64,000 nucleotides of DNA from Neocallimastix lanati (nom. inval.) (GCA_016946835.1 JACVTC010000006.1:391001-455000); one strand, 5' to 3'; counted from the stretch's first letter, positions 13,881 through 29,427 are shown. The notes: generated by a model not told the origin, from the letters alone. Numbers and translations: made by a program.

Positions 13881-16800
13881 ATGAGAATGAGAATTACTTC
13901 AATTTTAGGTTTATGTAAGTATATGTATCTTTTAATAAATATTATTAATATTTATTATAATTATTATATATGATATATATATATATATTAAATGAAAAAA
14001 TAATATTTTTATTAATAAATTTTTTTTTATTCTTAAATTTATTATCAATGATTTAAAATAACCTATGTAATTTAAATCATTATATACGTTATTCCATATT
14101 TAAATATTCGAATAAAAAAAAAAAAAAAAAAAGTGGTTGGTAGTGCTTTTGCTAAAGATTCTTTCTTTGGTAATAATGACAATAGAACCAATCTTTTTAG
14201 GAAATCTGATTTTATTGTTCCAAAAGTTACTATTTCTGTCGATAAAACTGAAATTAATAACTTTTACCTCTACTTCCAATGTGAATACAATAGTGGTGCT
14301 TTAAATCTTATTAAGGATGAACAATGTTATGCTGCTCCATGGTTTAACCCAAGTGATGTTTTAAATAAAATGTTTTCTAAGGGTTTAATCGATAAGAGCT
14401 CTATTACCAGTTCCAGAGATTTAAAACTTATTCAAAAGTCTGATCTTACTGTTTCTGAACTTGAAAAACTTATTACGAAGTACACCGATTCTTCCATTGA
14501 AAAATTACTCAATTATGATAACGAACTTCTTCCACCACCATCCTTAGATATAAGTAATGCTACAATGGAAATTAATTTCAATGGGTAATCTCTCGATATA
14601 TAAAAAAAATAAATAAATAAATAGATAAATATATAACTAAAAGAAAAGAAAGAAAGAAAGAAAGATAAGAAAAAAAAAAGAAAGAAAGAAAGAAAAAAAA
14701 AAAAAACTTTTATATTATTAATAATTTTTTTTTTTTTTAAAAAAAGGATAAAAAGTTATCAAAAATTAGAAATAATTTTAAAATATGATTATTAATTAAA
14801 CGTATAGAAAATATAAGCATAAGACTATTGAAATATTGATAAAACTAAAAAAGAAAAGATAAAAAAATTTTTTTAAATATAATAATTAAAAAAAAAAAAA
14901 AAAAGGAACATAATTTTAATCAGATATAAAAAAATTAATACCTAAATTCTATTAAAAAATACTATATTACATTAAATTATATCACACACACATATATATA
15001 TTTATTCTTTCTTTCTTTGTAACTTTTTTCTTTTTCTTTTTCTTTTTTGAATTATTATTATTATTATTATTATTATTATTTTTTTTTTTTTTTAATTTTG
15101 TATATGAAATTAATTAAAATTATTATTATTATTTTTTTTTTTTAAGTGAAAAGCAAACCGTTTCAAATGTTAGTTTAACTCTTGGTGAAAGCAATGCAAG
15201 TGTCTTCTCAAAGCTTAGCTATGATGTTATCATTAAAAATGGTAACATTGAAGGAAATAGTTACCTTCAATTCCGTGCTGATACTGTCGATCCTGCCTTC
15301 ATAAGAGAAAAGATTGTCTCTGATGTATGTGCTGCTGCTGGTATCCCAACTTTTAGCGCTAACTTTGCTGAACTCTACTTCAATGACAGATACATGGGTT
15401 TATACACCATGAGAAACTTTTTCAATGCCGATTGGGTTAGATCTGTTTTCGGTGAAAGTAATGCTAAAAACTTATACACCTGTAACAGAGAATATGATAC
15501 CTGTAAGAATGTTCTCGGGGGCTCCAACGATAACGTTGAAAATTTCATCAAGAAGATGAATAAGGCTTCCTCCAGAAGTGAATTAGAACAATTCTTTGAT
15601 GTTGAAAGTTATATGAGATGGCAAGCCTTAAAATACTTGCTCGGTTACCACAGTCCTTATGGTAATAATAATAATGACGAATATTTATACATGCGTTATG
15701 ATAACAGTACCGGCAAGCAAATGTGGGTTGCCATTCCTTCTCTCTTTGATTACTTCCTCGGTAACAGTGGTAACGGTAGTGCTGCCAGAAAATTTGATAA
15801 GGATATCAAGTTAAGTAATAATCTCTACAAGGTTCTCAATATCAATGAAAAGAATTCTGAAATCATCGGTTATATCGAAGAATACATGAAGACCGTCTTC
15901 GACCCTTCCTTAATGATCTCCCGTATCGATGATCTTAAGAAGACAGTTGATGCGGCCGTTAAATTAGATCGTACTCCAGATAGTAATGGTCAACTTCCAG
16001 GCAGATTACCAAGAGCTACCTACAGAGGTGAAGATCATTTCACTTATGATAACTTTGTCCGTAATACCGAATTCACCTACATTAAGTACAGAAGATACGC
16101 TAATGAACTCAACCATGAAACTAACCATCTTCTCGGTTTAAAGGAATGGGTGGTTGAAAGATTTGACTTCGTTTGCTCCACCTACAATGTTGATTGCTCC
16201 ACCGGCAAAAAATACCTCAAGAATCTTTCCTACAAAATTGAAACTGATGTCTTCGAAGAAAAATTCGGTGGTTGTAAGGGTACCGGTTATCCTTGTTGTA
16301 ATAGTACTTCCACCGGACCGGTCAAGGATACCAAGAGAGGTAGCTTCGGTTTGGAACAAGGCGCCTATTGTCTTGTCAGTGGGGACTACTGTTGGTCTCT
16401 GAAGTACGGGGTTGAATGTTGTCAATCAAAGTCAACTAAGGTGGAGGAATTAGTTTCCAGAAAGGATAATTATTGGTTTGGTAAGGAAAATGGTAAGCGT
16501 TGTGGTGTCCCAGAGACTCAACTTTGTCCAAATGGTGGTGAACAGTACTCTTGCTGTAAGAGTACCTGTACTCCTTCCTTATCCGATAATACTGGTGATT
16601 GGGCTGTTGAAAATGGTGCCTGGTGTTCCATTCCATACACCTGTGATAAGAGCTATGCTAATGCTCAACCCGTAGATGTTCAAGAGGTTGCCACCCCCAC
16701 CCCAAAGAAGGGTCAATGTGCCAAGGGTTACATGCCATGTGGTGGTTCCAAATATCCAAATGCTCCAACCTGTTGTGATGACTTATATTACTGTGAAACT

Positions 16801-16881
16801 TCTGATCCAACCTTCCATCAATGTTTCCCAGATTTAAGTATTTATGAAATAGGTAATTTAAGTACTCGTTCCTTCAACTAA
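13881..16881 (+). CDS. Secreted CotH-family protein with three fungal dockerin domains (3 exons)
   Basis: Exons joined by eye are 13881-13914, 14134-14584 and 15147-16881, with GT-AG introns of 219 and 562 bp. The frame stays open for 739 residues. Residues 1-18 (MRMRITSILGLLVGSAFA) form a signal peptide that exists only after splicing. A CotH kinase-like domain follows: FRADTVDPAFIREKI at 204-218 and YFNDRYMGLY at 239-248. Three Cys-rich fungal dockerins (CBM10 type) lie at about 537-570, 577-615 and 622-655, each with a CC pair and a closing CS/CG/CL. A fourth Cys-rich stretch is at 686-721. Fungal dockerins attach proteins to the extracellular cellulosome, and CotH-dockerin proteins are known in gut fungi. 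Where the family usually has a D-x-D metal motif, this protein reads IPSLFDYF (358-365), so the first acidic residue seems lost and kinase activity is doubtful. Third-exon codon use is richer in C-ending codons than elsewhere, which suggests good expression. Confidence 0.9.
14585..15146 (+). other. Intron 2 of the CotH-dockerin gene
   Basis: 562-bp GT-AG intron (GTAATC...TTTAAG) rich in A runs, an AAAG microsatellite (about 14645-14695), and (ATT)n plus T tracts before the acceptor. It splits a glycine codon after two bases. It is long compared with the introns of the TmcB-like gene in this window. Confidence 0.85.
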
Positions 16882-20341
<3,460 letters not shown>

Positions 20342-22516
20342 TTAATTTGAAATATATTTTCCTTGATTGAAAAAGGCAATAGCATAACATCGACCATAAT
20401 CTGTTTGACATCCTATACCACAATATTCTGCTGTTAATCCACAAACCCCTTCTTTACTGCAACAACTAACATGTAAATATTTACCATTACTGTCTTGAAG
20501 AACACAGCTACTGTTACCATAGTCTGGTCCACATCTTTGACCAAGAGTGGTGGTTGGTTGAGGAGTTGTATTGATACTGATACTGTTTGTAGTAGTAGTA
20601 GTAGTAGTGGCGGTAATAGTAGTAGTAGTAGTAGAAGTGGTGGTAATAATAGCTTCGGTGATTGTAGTTACTTCAGGAATAGTAACAGCAGTAGTGGTAT
20701 CATTGCCAGTAGTATTATTATCCTCATTGGAGAGACATTCCCCAAATTCACTCTGACAACCTCGGCTAAGGGAACATAATTCGGTATATTTTTCGTTGGT
20801 GGAATCAATACATTGACCGTCGGCAGAACAACAACCATCGATACATACCTTATTACCGGAGGATGGACCACAGCCATTATAAACCTTTTTAGGAGAAAAA
20901 ACAACACGTTTTCCATTATTAATAAAGCGATTAGGCGTTCCGGGCTTTACATCTTCAAGGATATCTTTCAGAGACATATCAATTAAAGTTTTTCTCATAG
21001 AATCGGTGGTATATTCAATCTCTGGATGTTCTGACATAATGGTGGCAATGACGCCAGCAACGATTGGCGTAGCACTGGAAGTTCCACTACCTCTATTATA
21101 AATGTAACCATTATAATCTTTTGAGATATAACTATTCCGGACGCCTGGATAGATACTATCGGATGGGGCGAAGATATCCACACAACTTCCAAAATTGGAA
21201 AAGTTTGCTACCTTATAAACGTTATTCATATCTTCATCGAGAGTGAAGGTAAGAGCTCCAACAGTAATCGTACTTTTAAATCCAGCAAAGTTATTAACAT
21301 TCGCTCGATCACAACAATCGGTATGAAAATTTCCGGCACTATTCACAATAATAATACCCTTTTCGGTTAATTCATCTATCTTATCCTCGACGGCTTGACC
21401 CAAGTTAAAGAATCTGGAAATACTAACAACTGTCTTATGAGGAATACCAACTCTACTGATGTAATCAAAGGCATTCAAGGCATCATAATCATTGAAATCC
21501 GTTAAAATCATATATGTATTGGCTTTTTTAGCGACACCAAAAAGAGCTCCTCCAGCCATAGACATAACCATATTACCATGATCTTTTTCAGCTTCACTCC
21601 TGTAAGATAATTCACAGTTGTAAGGATCGACAGGGATTCTTTTATTTTTTACGAATCCCATAGCACAATAAAAATCACGATTACTAGGATTACTATTCAT
21701 ACTGGAATCATCCCAATCTAACAAACGATAACCGCCATCCATTAAGTAGATACTTATCCCTTTACCCGCTTCTTTTGGATAGTAATAATTATTATCATAT
21801 TCTTCCGTTAATTCTTTACGATAACGACCTTGAGAAAGAAGAGAAAGATGAGAAAAGAAATTTTTACCTTGAAAAGTATCATGCTTTTGAATTTCAGCAT
21901 TGGTCCATTTCGTCTCTTTTTTAATCATCTTATTATCAAAATAGTTGAACTCTCTTCCATTAAATGGCTTATTAATATAACCATCATTATTCTTGGAGAC
22001 CCGTGATGGTTCACAGAAAATAATATTTGGAAGATTTTTAACTCTGTCTACAATGGAATCGGAAAGGTAAGCTCTAATAGTATAATAATTATTGATAGGA
22101 CAAATATGATCCACCATTTCAGATTTTAATGGAATTAAATTATCAGAACGCTTCAACTTATGACTACGACCACTTGTTCTTTTATCATTAATAAATTTGA
22201 ACTTTACAGTGGCCATTGATGTATCACGTTTTTTCAATAAATTTGAGTGGTTCAATTCTTTCAACTTTTCATCCATTTTTCCATTTTCTAGGGTATATGT
22301 ATCTTTGTTTTCAATGATAATATTGTAAATATCATTCATTCTATCATTTACCAATTTATCGATAGATTGTTGAACCTGAATACTTTCATCATCATAAATT
22401 GTATCATTATCACTTCTTTTAATACCAATGATATAGTATTTATTTTCTGCAAGAGTAACACTTATTAAATAGTTGAATATAACAACTATTGTAAATATTA
22501 AAGAATAGTAGCTCAT
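20342..22516 (-). CDS. Secreted subtilisin-like serine protease with two chitin-binding domains
   Basis: Intronless, 724 residues. Residues 1-23 form a signal peptide ending in VTLA. Residues 24-245 are a propeptide-like, Lys-rich region. The S8 catalytic domain has Asp260 in ISIYLMDGGYRL, His313 in KDHGNMVMSMAGG, the oxyanion Asn396 in VNSAGN, and Ser480 in GSGTSSATP, so the triad is complete. The Asp box reads D-G-G rather than the usual D-S/T-G. Two Cys-rich hevein-like (CBM18) modules follow, at about 548-594 and 661-710, separated by a Thr-rich linker (about 600-658) that is probably O-glycosylated. It probably cleaves proteins at, or tethered to, chitin in its own or another fungal wall. 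The start at 22516 is supported by the signal peptide and a purine-rich leader. It converges with the CotH gene. No break is seen. Confidence 0.93.
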   Translation of the reverse strand: MSYYSLIFTIVVIFNYLISVTLAENKYYIIGIKRSDNDTIYDDESIQVQQSIDKLVNDRMNDIYNIIIENKDTYTLENGKMDEKLKELNHSNLLKKRDTSMATVKFKFINDKRTSGRSHKLKRSDNLIPLKSEMVDHICPINNYYTIRAYLSDSIVDRVKNLPNIIFCEPSRVSKNNDGYINKPFNGREFNYFDNKMIKKETKWTNAEIQKHDTFQGKNFFSHLSLLSQGRYRKELTEEYDNNYYYPKEAGKGISIYLMDGGYRLLDWDDSSMNSNPSNRDFYCAMGFVKNKRIPVDPYNCELSYRSEAEKDHGNMVMSMAGGALFGVAKKANTYMILTDFNDYDALNAFDYISRVGIPHKTVVSISRFFNLGQAVEDKIDELTEKGIIIVNSAGNFHTDCCDRANVNNFAGFKSTITVGALTFTLDEDMNNVYKVANFSNFGSCVDIFAPSDSIYPGVRNSYISKDYNGYIYNRGSGTSSATPIVAGVIATIMSEHPEIEYTTDSMRKTLIDMSLKDILEDVKPGTPNRFINNGKRVVFSPKKVYNGCGPSSGNKVCIDGCCSADGQCIDSTNEKYTELCSLSRGCQSEFGECLSNEDNNTTGNDTTTAVTIPEVTTITEAIITTTSTTTTTITATTTTTTTNSISINTTPQPTTTLGQRCGPDYGNSSCVLQDSNGKYLHVSCCSKEGVCGLTAEYCGIGCQTDYGRCYAIAFFNQGKYISN

Positions 22517-24535
22517 TTTCTTCTTCTTCCTTTAATTTATATGTTTTTTTTATCTTTTAAAATTTTTTAATATAATTTTTTATATTATTATATTTTTTTA
22601 TATTATACCTTTTATATATATATATTTTTTTACTTTATATTTATTATTTTTTTTTTTATTTGATTTTAAAGCAATCTTATAATAATATATACAATTATTT
22701 ATTTTCATAAATTTAAAATTTATAAATATTTAAAAATCAATTTTAAATATTATATTATAAATATACTTTTATTTATTTTAAAATTTTTTAAAAAATAATA
22801 AAAAATTTTTATAAAAATTTGTTTATTTATTATATTTTGAATTATAAATATTCTTTTCCAAGTATTTTGAAAACTCAATTGAATTTATAATTTAAAAATC
22901 AATTTTAAATTTTCTTACAACAATTGAACTAAAACTAATAAATGAAAAAAATATATATATATTTATATTTATATTTATATTTATATATATAATATCCACT
23001 TTTTTTTTTTGATTGAATTGTAAAGTTTTATTCTTTTTTTGTATTTATGTATGGGTTGATAATTATATATTTATATATTTATATATTTATATATTTATAT
23101 ATATATATTTTTATATCTTTTATAAACTTTTTAAATACTTGATTTGAAATGAAATTATAAAAATATAAAAAAATATAAAAAAATATTAAAAAATATAAAA
23201 AAATATAAAAAAATATAAAAATAAAAAATTTATAAAAGAAAATTTGAAAAAAAATTTGAAAAAAAGTAAAAAAAAAAAATTAATTTTCTTTTATTCCTTT
23301 TTTAGAAACTTTTTACCATTTTTGTCATCATGAAAAAAAATTAAAAAAAAATTAAAAAAAAAGAAAAAAAGAAAAAAGAAAAAAGAAAAAAAATAAAAAA
23401 AAAAAATTTTTTTTTTTGTGGTTTCTTTTTTATTTATTTTTCCTTTTTTAAATTTTTTTTTTTTTTTAATAAAATTTAATATAAGAAAAAATTTATTTAT
23501 TTAAATATATATTTATCTATTAATATAATTAATTAATTTTTTATTTATTTACATATATATTTATCTATTAATATACTTATTTATTTATTTATTTATTTAC
23601 ATATATATATTTATCTATTAATATAATTATTTATTTACTTATTTTTATAAGTAATAAATTATTTAAATAATTAATTATTCATTCATTTATTAATTACCAT
23701 AAATTTTTTTTTCTTTTCTATTTTAATTTAATAAAAAAAAATAATTAATCAAAATTAATTAAATTTAAATTAAATCTTTTGTCTACAAACTTTATTATAT
23801 AATAAATTAAATTAAATTAAATATGAAATTAAAAAATAATTTTAGAAATATTGATGTAAAATACAAATATTCAAACCTTAATTAATATAAAATTAGTTTT
23901 ATTATTCAAACATAAATTAATGTCATAAATCAAATTTAAATCAAATGATTTGATAACAATTTTTAATATGTGGCTTGATTTCTAATTATTAATTATATTT
24001 ATTATTTATAATAAATTTTATAGCATAATTATTAATTATATTCTTATTATTTTATATTTATATTTAATAGTTATTAAATATTTCCTTATAAATAATAATT
24101 ATTAATATTTATATTCATTTAATAGTTCATTTTAATCACAAAAACAATTAATTAAATAGTTAATTATAACTAAATAACATAAAAATAAAACATTTTCTCT
24201 AAATTAAGAAAAGTGTACTGTAAGTTAGTGTGTAATGTTAAGTTAGTGTGTAATTAAAAGTATAAGAAAGTTGTTAGATAGCTTTTTAAATATATGTAAT
24301 CTCAATAATAAAATTAAATAAATAAGTAATACTTTAATAAATTTAATAAATAAATCCCGACAAAACTACTTCGAACTTTTGAGTCGTTTATCAATAAGAT
24401 TTAGATCTTATTAAGTCAACTTCATTTATTTATTAGTTGCAATTAAGTTAATTTTACATGTTACATTCCATATATACAAGTACATTATGGCCTATGCATT
24501 ACATTAAATGCATTACATTTTAATACGTTAAACTT
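22517..24535. other. Intergenic A+T-rich DNA
   Basis: Low-complexity A/T sequence with short (ATTT) and (TA) tracts and a patch of KAAAAA-like A runs (23160-23410). From about 24200 the base composition becomes more mixed. I see no gene. Confidence 0.75.
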
Positions 24536-24544
24536 AATTCACAT
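24536..24544. repeat. Left copy of 9-bp target-site duplication AATTCACAT
   Basis: Identical 9-mer to 24894-24902, immediately outside the left end of the foldback element. Confidence 0.85.
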
Positions 24545-24893
24545 GGGAAAGTTGCATTTCCCCAAATTGCATTTCCCCAAATTGCATTTCGCCAGGTTGC
24601 ATTTCGACAAGTGGCGTAGTATTAAAATGTTGCATTTCCCCAAGTTGCATTTCGACAAGTGGAGTATTGATATAAATAATTGAATAAATAAATAAATATT
24701 AATTCAAAATAATTTTTTTAAAATTGTTTTTATTCAATATTAATAATATTTAATTTTATTTATTGACTTATTTATTTATTTAATAATTTTCAATTTGGCG
24801 AAATGCCACATTTTTTTAATACGCCACATACTTTCAAAAAAATTGGCGAAGTGCAACCTGGCGAAATGCAATTTGGCGAAATGCCCCACACCC
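24545..24893. mobile_element. Foldback / MITE-like element with perfect 9-bp target duplication (copy 1)
   Basis: 349-bp non-coding element. Its left end (GGGAAAGTTGCATTTCC) and right end (GGCGAAATGCCCCACACCC) are inverted relatives. The arms contain several copies of a 14-15-bp word close to GTTGCATTTCGCCAA, four or more on the left and their reverse complements on the right, so the element can fold on itself. The middle is A+T-rich. The 9-bp sequence AATTCACAT stands at 24536-24544 and again at 24894-24902, exactly flanking the element. TIRs with a 9-bp duplication are typical of Mutator-like (MULE) transposition, so it is probably a non-autonomous MULE derivative. No transposase is seen. 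Confidence 0.82.
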
Positions 24894-24902
24894 AATTCAC
24901 AT
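24894..24902. repeat. Right copy of 9-bp target-site duplication AATTCACAT
   Basis: Identical 9-mer to 24536-24544, immediately outside the right end of the foldback element. Confidence 0.85.
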
Positions 24903-25126
24903 ATTCTGACATTCTAATTATTTTACAAAAATTAGATTTGCTATAGAATATGTGTATAATCTATACTATTTTAAATTTTATCAAATACTAGATTTTAAAT
25001 TTATACAAATTAAAGTGTGTTCTAAATTATATTCATACTATAATTAACTTTTATTACTCCAAACATCAATAAACCTTTATATTATAGGTTTAATTATATT
25101 CAAGCTTTACTAATTATGAATTGGAT

Positions 25127-25310
25127 ACCTCACTGGGTTTTACGCCATCCCTATAGTGGTTGCCTTTTAGGTCTTATGCCCACACAAACATATAGATATA
25201 TACGGCCACTCTTTGGTTTTACGCCTAACTAAAGCGACAACTCATGGCTTAACCTCTTTGGTTTTTACGTCCCTTTAAAGAATGACTACCTATTTGGATT
25301 AACGTCATCT
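25127..25310. repeat. Degenerate tandem repeat around a TTTGGTTTTACGCC word
   Basis: In a patch richer in G+C than its surroundings, the word GGTTTTACGCC or a close variant recurs near 25133, 25168, 25213, 25258 and 25292, roughly every 35-45 bp. It may belong to the untranslated or LTR part of the nearby copia remnant. This link is inference. Confidence 0.45.
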
Positions 25311-25684
25311 ACACTAAAATATTAACTTGAATTCTTAATAAATATTTCTAATTTTATATTATTATTCTTTAAGAGTAATTTAATTTTTCTTCTAAAATTT
25401 CAAATCTTTGTTTATATTTTAGAATAGTATGTTTTTCTTTTAGCTATTTTTATAAAGCTTCTTTATTTATGTTCTCTTGTTACATTTACTCTAGTATATT
25501 TAATTTTTATTTAGCTTGTTTAAAACAATTATTATTTAAAAAAAACCCACTGTTTATAAATTATTGCACATAAAAGTCCCGCATATCAATGTATAAATCA
25601 CGGTGATTTTGTCTATGTGTGTGTTGTTTAATACAATAAAACACAATATTTAATATATAAATATATAGTGAAGAAGTAACGATT

Positions 25685-26170
25685 ACTGTATATAGATTCA
25701 GGAAGCGGTCTAACGAGGTCCATATAAAATAGTTCATAATAGATTTATTGAGCTGTATTTTGATTTTTTGTAAGGTTCATTTTTTTGTTTGGAGCTGGCC
25801 CAAATTTGACATTGAAGGTGTATTGGTGATTTCAATAATAATATTTTTAATGTAATAAGATCAATATTGAAATGTGTGTTGAAATGAGTGAATCTATGTT
25901 GCCAAAATTTCATATTTTGCACTTAAATCTTATGTTGATCGATATAATTCGTAATTACATTTATTGATTATAGGATCGAATTTTTATTTTTATTTTGAAA
26001 TTCATAATCTAAAAGTGTTGGAATTATTACTGGTGATATTTGCCATTCTATTACCATTTTGATTGTATATTATTGCTGATGGTTTGTTTTGTAGATTGTT
26101 AAAAAATAAGTTTATAAATTTGTTGAATCAAATTACAAATTGTAGAGATAAGGAAAGTCAGGCTTTGAGA
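25685..26170 (-). mobile_element. Ty1/copia remnant (GAG-pre-integrase and start of integrase)
   Basis: Read on the minus strand, 25922-25734 gives HRFTHFN...NIDLITLKILL and CQIWASSKQKNEPY, the copia GAG-pre-integrase. It runs into ELFYMDLVRPLPESIYSNR (about 25735-25680), the first catalytic Asp region of the integrase. Protease-proximal coding fragments continue to about 26170. The rest of the element is missing. It is separate from the copia elements at 1-6060 and 41356-43090. Confidence 0.75.
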
Positions 26171-26179
26171 ATATGATTT

Positions 26180-26659
26180 CACTTATATTTTTGGATTAAT
26201 TAGTCCATAATGTAGAGAATTTCGATCAAAAACATTCTCACTCCTAATATAGCTTATCAGGGCTTAAATATTCGCCTTTCTTGAAGGAGATAACCTTGGT
26301 AAGTATATGACATAAGAAATATATAATATCCACTTTTATCCTTTATATGTTTGTCTTCCCTATACCTTTAATCCTTCCAATCCTTAAAAATATTCTTTAA
26401 AAGAATTTTTTTTTGAATTTATAAATAATAGCCTTTCTTTTTTTTATAAAAAAAAAAAAAAAGAAAGAGAAAATAATTTAAAAAAAATTTTTTTTATAAT
26501 ATTATTTAATAATTATACTATGATATATTAAAAAACAGATACTAATAAATGAACATCATAAAAGTGGATATAATAAAAAAAAAAAAAAAAAAAAAATGAA
26601 CATAATTCATTAATAATTTTTTAAAAAATTTTTTAATTATTTTTAATATGTATAATACA

Positions 26660-26715
<56 letters not shown>

Positions 26716-28370
26716 CCATAATCAAAATTTAAAATTTAAATTTTAAAATTTTTTCATAATATTAAAAATATAATTATTAAAAAAAAAAAAAAGAAAAAGA
26801 AAAATCCAATAATAGGTCTTTATGAAGACAAAAATATATAAATTATTTACCAATATATATAATTATATATATTTATTTATTTTGTTTATTTATTTAATAA
26901 TTTTTCTATAACCTTAAACTTATTTAAATATTAATAATATTAATGACTAATAATGCAAAAAGTATATATATCCAAAAATATTACAATAAAAAAAAAAGAA
27001 AAAAATATTTTTCATCTTTACTTTTATTAATATAATATATATATTTTAAAGATATTTTTATATGTATTTTTTAAAAATAATTTAATTATATGATTTTTAA
27101 TTAAATAAAATATTCTAAAATTCAGGTCTATAAATCTAAAAATTACTTCTTTTTATCAAATCAAATGGTATTTATAATATTTTACTAGTTTTAATTAATA
27201 TTTATTTTTTATTTATTTATTAATATAATTATTGATTTTATTATTTAAAATATAAATTTATTTAAACTTTAATTATACATGTATATAAATATAAATATAA
27301 AATATAATAATTATTCAAAGGAATTTTTTTTTTTTTTTTTTTTTTTTGATATTTTAATAATTCGTTTAAATTCATGTTAAATGATTTAAATAATATTAAA
27401 GTTAAATAATTAAAACTTGGTAATAAGTCTTTAATAAAAAGATATATCATTATTTTTAATAAAAATACAATAATTACTGAATATCAATAAAATACGACCT
27501 AATTTTGAAATACATTTCTTTTTTTTTTATAGATATTATTATAATTTTAAATAACTTATTAGATATTACTTATAAATCCATAATTATTTATTTTAAATAA
27601 TAATATTATATCCCCATTTAATATATATAAACATGAGGTGAATATGTTGTACATTAATTGTAAAAAAAAAAAAAAAAGTACTAATAGAAAAATAAATGGA
27701 AAGTAGAGAGAAGGTGATTATAAGGTAAACCTACAAAGAATAAATCTTAATTTCGTTAAATTATAGTGATAAGGAAAGTTAAGAAGCATATATGAAGCTA
27801 ATTATTTAAAAGAAATACCAGTTGAGTGTTGATTCCGTTAAAATGGTGTGACTATTTAACTTTAAATTAGTAATGGTTACATTAATTAAATTCAACAATA
27901 TTACAATAAAGAAAAAAAAAAAATTAGAAGAAAGAAAATGATGAAAATCTTGAGTATTAAATAAAAAAAAATAATAAAAAAAAAACTTAATATATATAAT
28001 ATTAAAAAAGTTCTTCTATAAGAAAGGTAAAAATAAAATATGATAAACAATATATATTATAGTACTAAAAAGATTTAAAAAAAAATATTTAAATTTATTG
28101 TTATAAACTTAAATGATTTATTATTATAAATTTAAAAATATTATTATAAATTTAAAAATATTTAAAAAAAAAAAAAAAAAAAATTATTATAACTTTAATT
28201 ATTAATAAAATGAATTAATATTCAAATAATTCCGATATAAAATAAAATAAAATTAATATTAAAAATGATGGTCAAATAGAATTAATTTTTTTTTATTTTT
28301 TTATATACAAATATGTATATATTTTTAAATTTGAAAAATTAATTTTGTTAGTTATATATTTAGATAATGG
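26180..28370. other. Intergenic A+T-rich DNA
   Basis: Homopolymers and (TA)-rich DNA. A short inverted pair, TAATATCCACTTTTAT (about 26328-26343) and its near complement around 26548-26568, is the only structure noted. The open frame at 27262-27450 is low complexity. No gene is supported. Confidence 0.7.
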
Positions 28371-28379
28371 TTAGTAATA

Positions 28380-28625
28380 AATATGATAAACTATTCTGAT
28401 GATTAATAGATATACAAACTTAATAGTTTAATATACATTCCATGAAAATTCTGTTAAGAATAATAATTTAAAACAATATGATATAGAATTTTATAATGGA
28501 AATTATATAATAAATGTAAATGGATTGATATTTAGAAATGAAATAAAAACAAATGAAATTACTTCTGAAATACAGAACAGAATGTTAATAGAAAATAAAT
28601 CTTAACATTTTAATAATAAAAAAAG
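28380..28625 (+). pseudogene. Relic of a TmcB-like gene (paralogue of the gene at 31383-40458)
   Basis: The stretch aligns by eye with exons 15-16 of the TmcB-like gene. The relic reads KNNNLKQYDIEFYNGNYIIN (about 28463-28522) where the intact gene reads KNNLLQKYDIELFNGNYMLN. The part upstream (about 28380-28460) resembles the preceding exon but carries stops. The downstream part diverges and ends in a stop near 28605. Neighbouring exons are not recognisable, so this is a decayed partial duplicate. Confidence 0.6.
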
Positions 28626-28629
28626 ATTT

Positions 28630-29370
28630 AAAAAATTTTACATCAAATTTTTTTATTTTTCAGTCAGAAGATATTTTAATTGAATCTGGAAAAAAATTAA
28701 TACTTCATTAAATTTTCATTGAAACTCCTTATTTTAATGATTAATGTTTTTTTTTTTTTTTTTACCTATTAAAAATCATGAATTAAAATATCAAAAATTT
28801 TTCTATTTCTTATTTCTTTATTTCTTTATTTGTATATTGTTATTGTTTAATTGTTATTTAATTATTTATTTACTATTTATCTATTTATATTTATCTATTT
28901 ATTATTTATTATTATTTATCTTTAATATTTTTATTATTGTATAAAAATAAAATATATATATAAAATTTTATTATATATTATTATTTACAAAAAGTATTTT
29001 TATATTCAATTATAAAATGATAATTTACTTTGTAAAAGATGATATGCATAATTTAAATAAGGTTAAATATGGTTATTATTCATTTTTTATTTTTTCAATT
29101 TATAATCTATATAAAAGTTAAATTCTAATATTATTAAATTTAAAAGGAAAAAAAAAAATAAGAAATTTTAAAATAAGATTCAAATAAAGTATAAAATTTA
29201 TATTTTATATTTATTTTAGTTATATATATTCCAGTTTTTTTTTTTTTTTTTTTTTTTAAATAAAAATTAATATTTTACAAAATATAAAAATAATTCTGAT
29301 TCTTTTTATTTTTAATTTCTAATTTTTTATTTTTTATTTTTTTTTTTATTTTTTTTATTTTATTTTATTT

Positions 29371-29427
<57 letters not shown>

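Noticed and set aside
16138-16425. Overlapping open frames on both strands inside the CotH gene and inside the protease gene (20495-21192)
   Set aside because: Shadows of the real reading frames. They lack any recognisable domain, and their composition follows the real gene.
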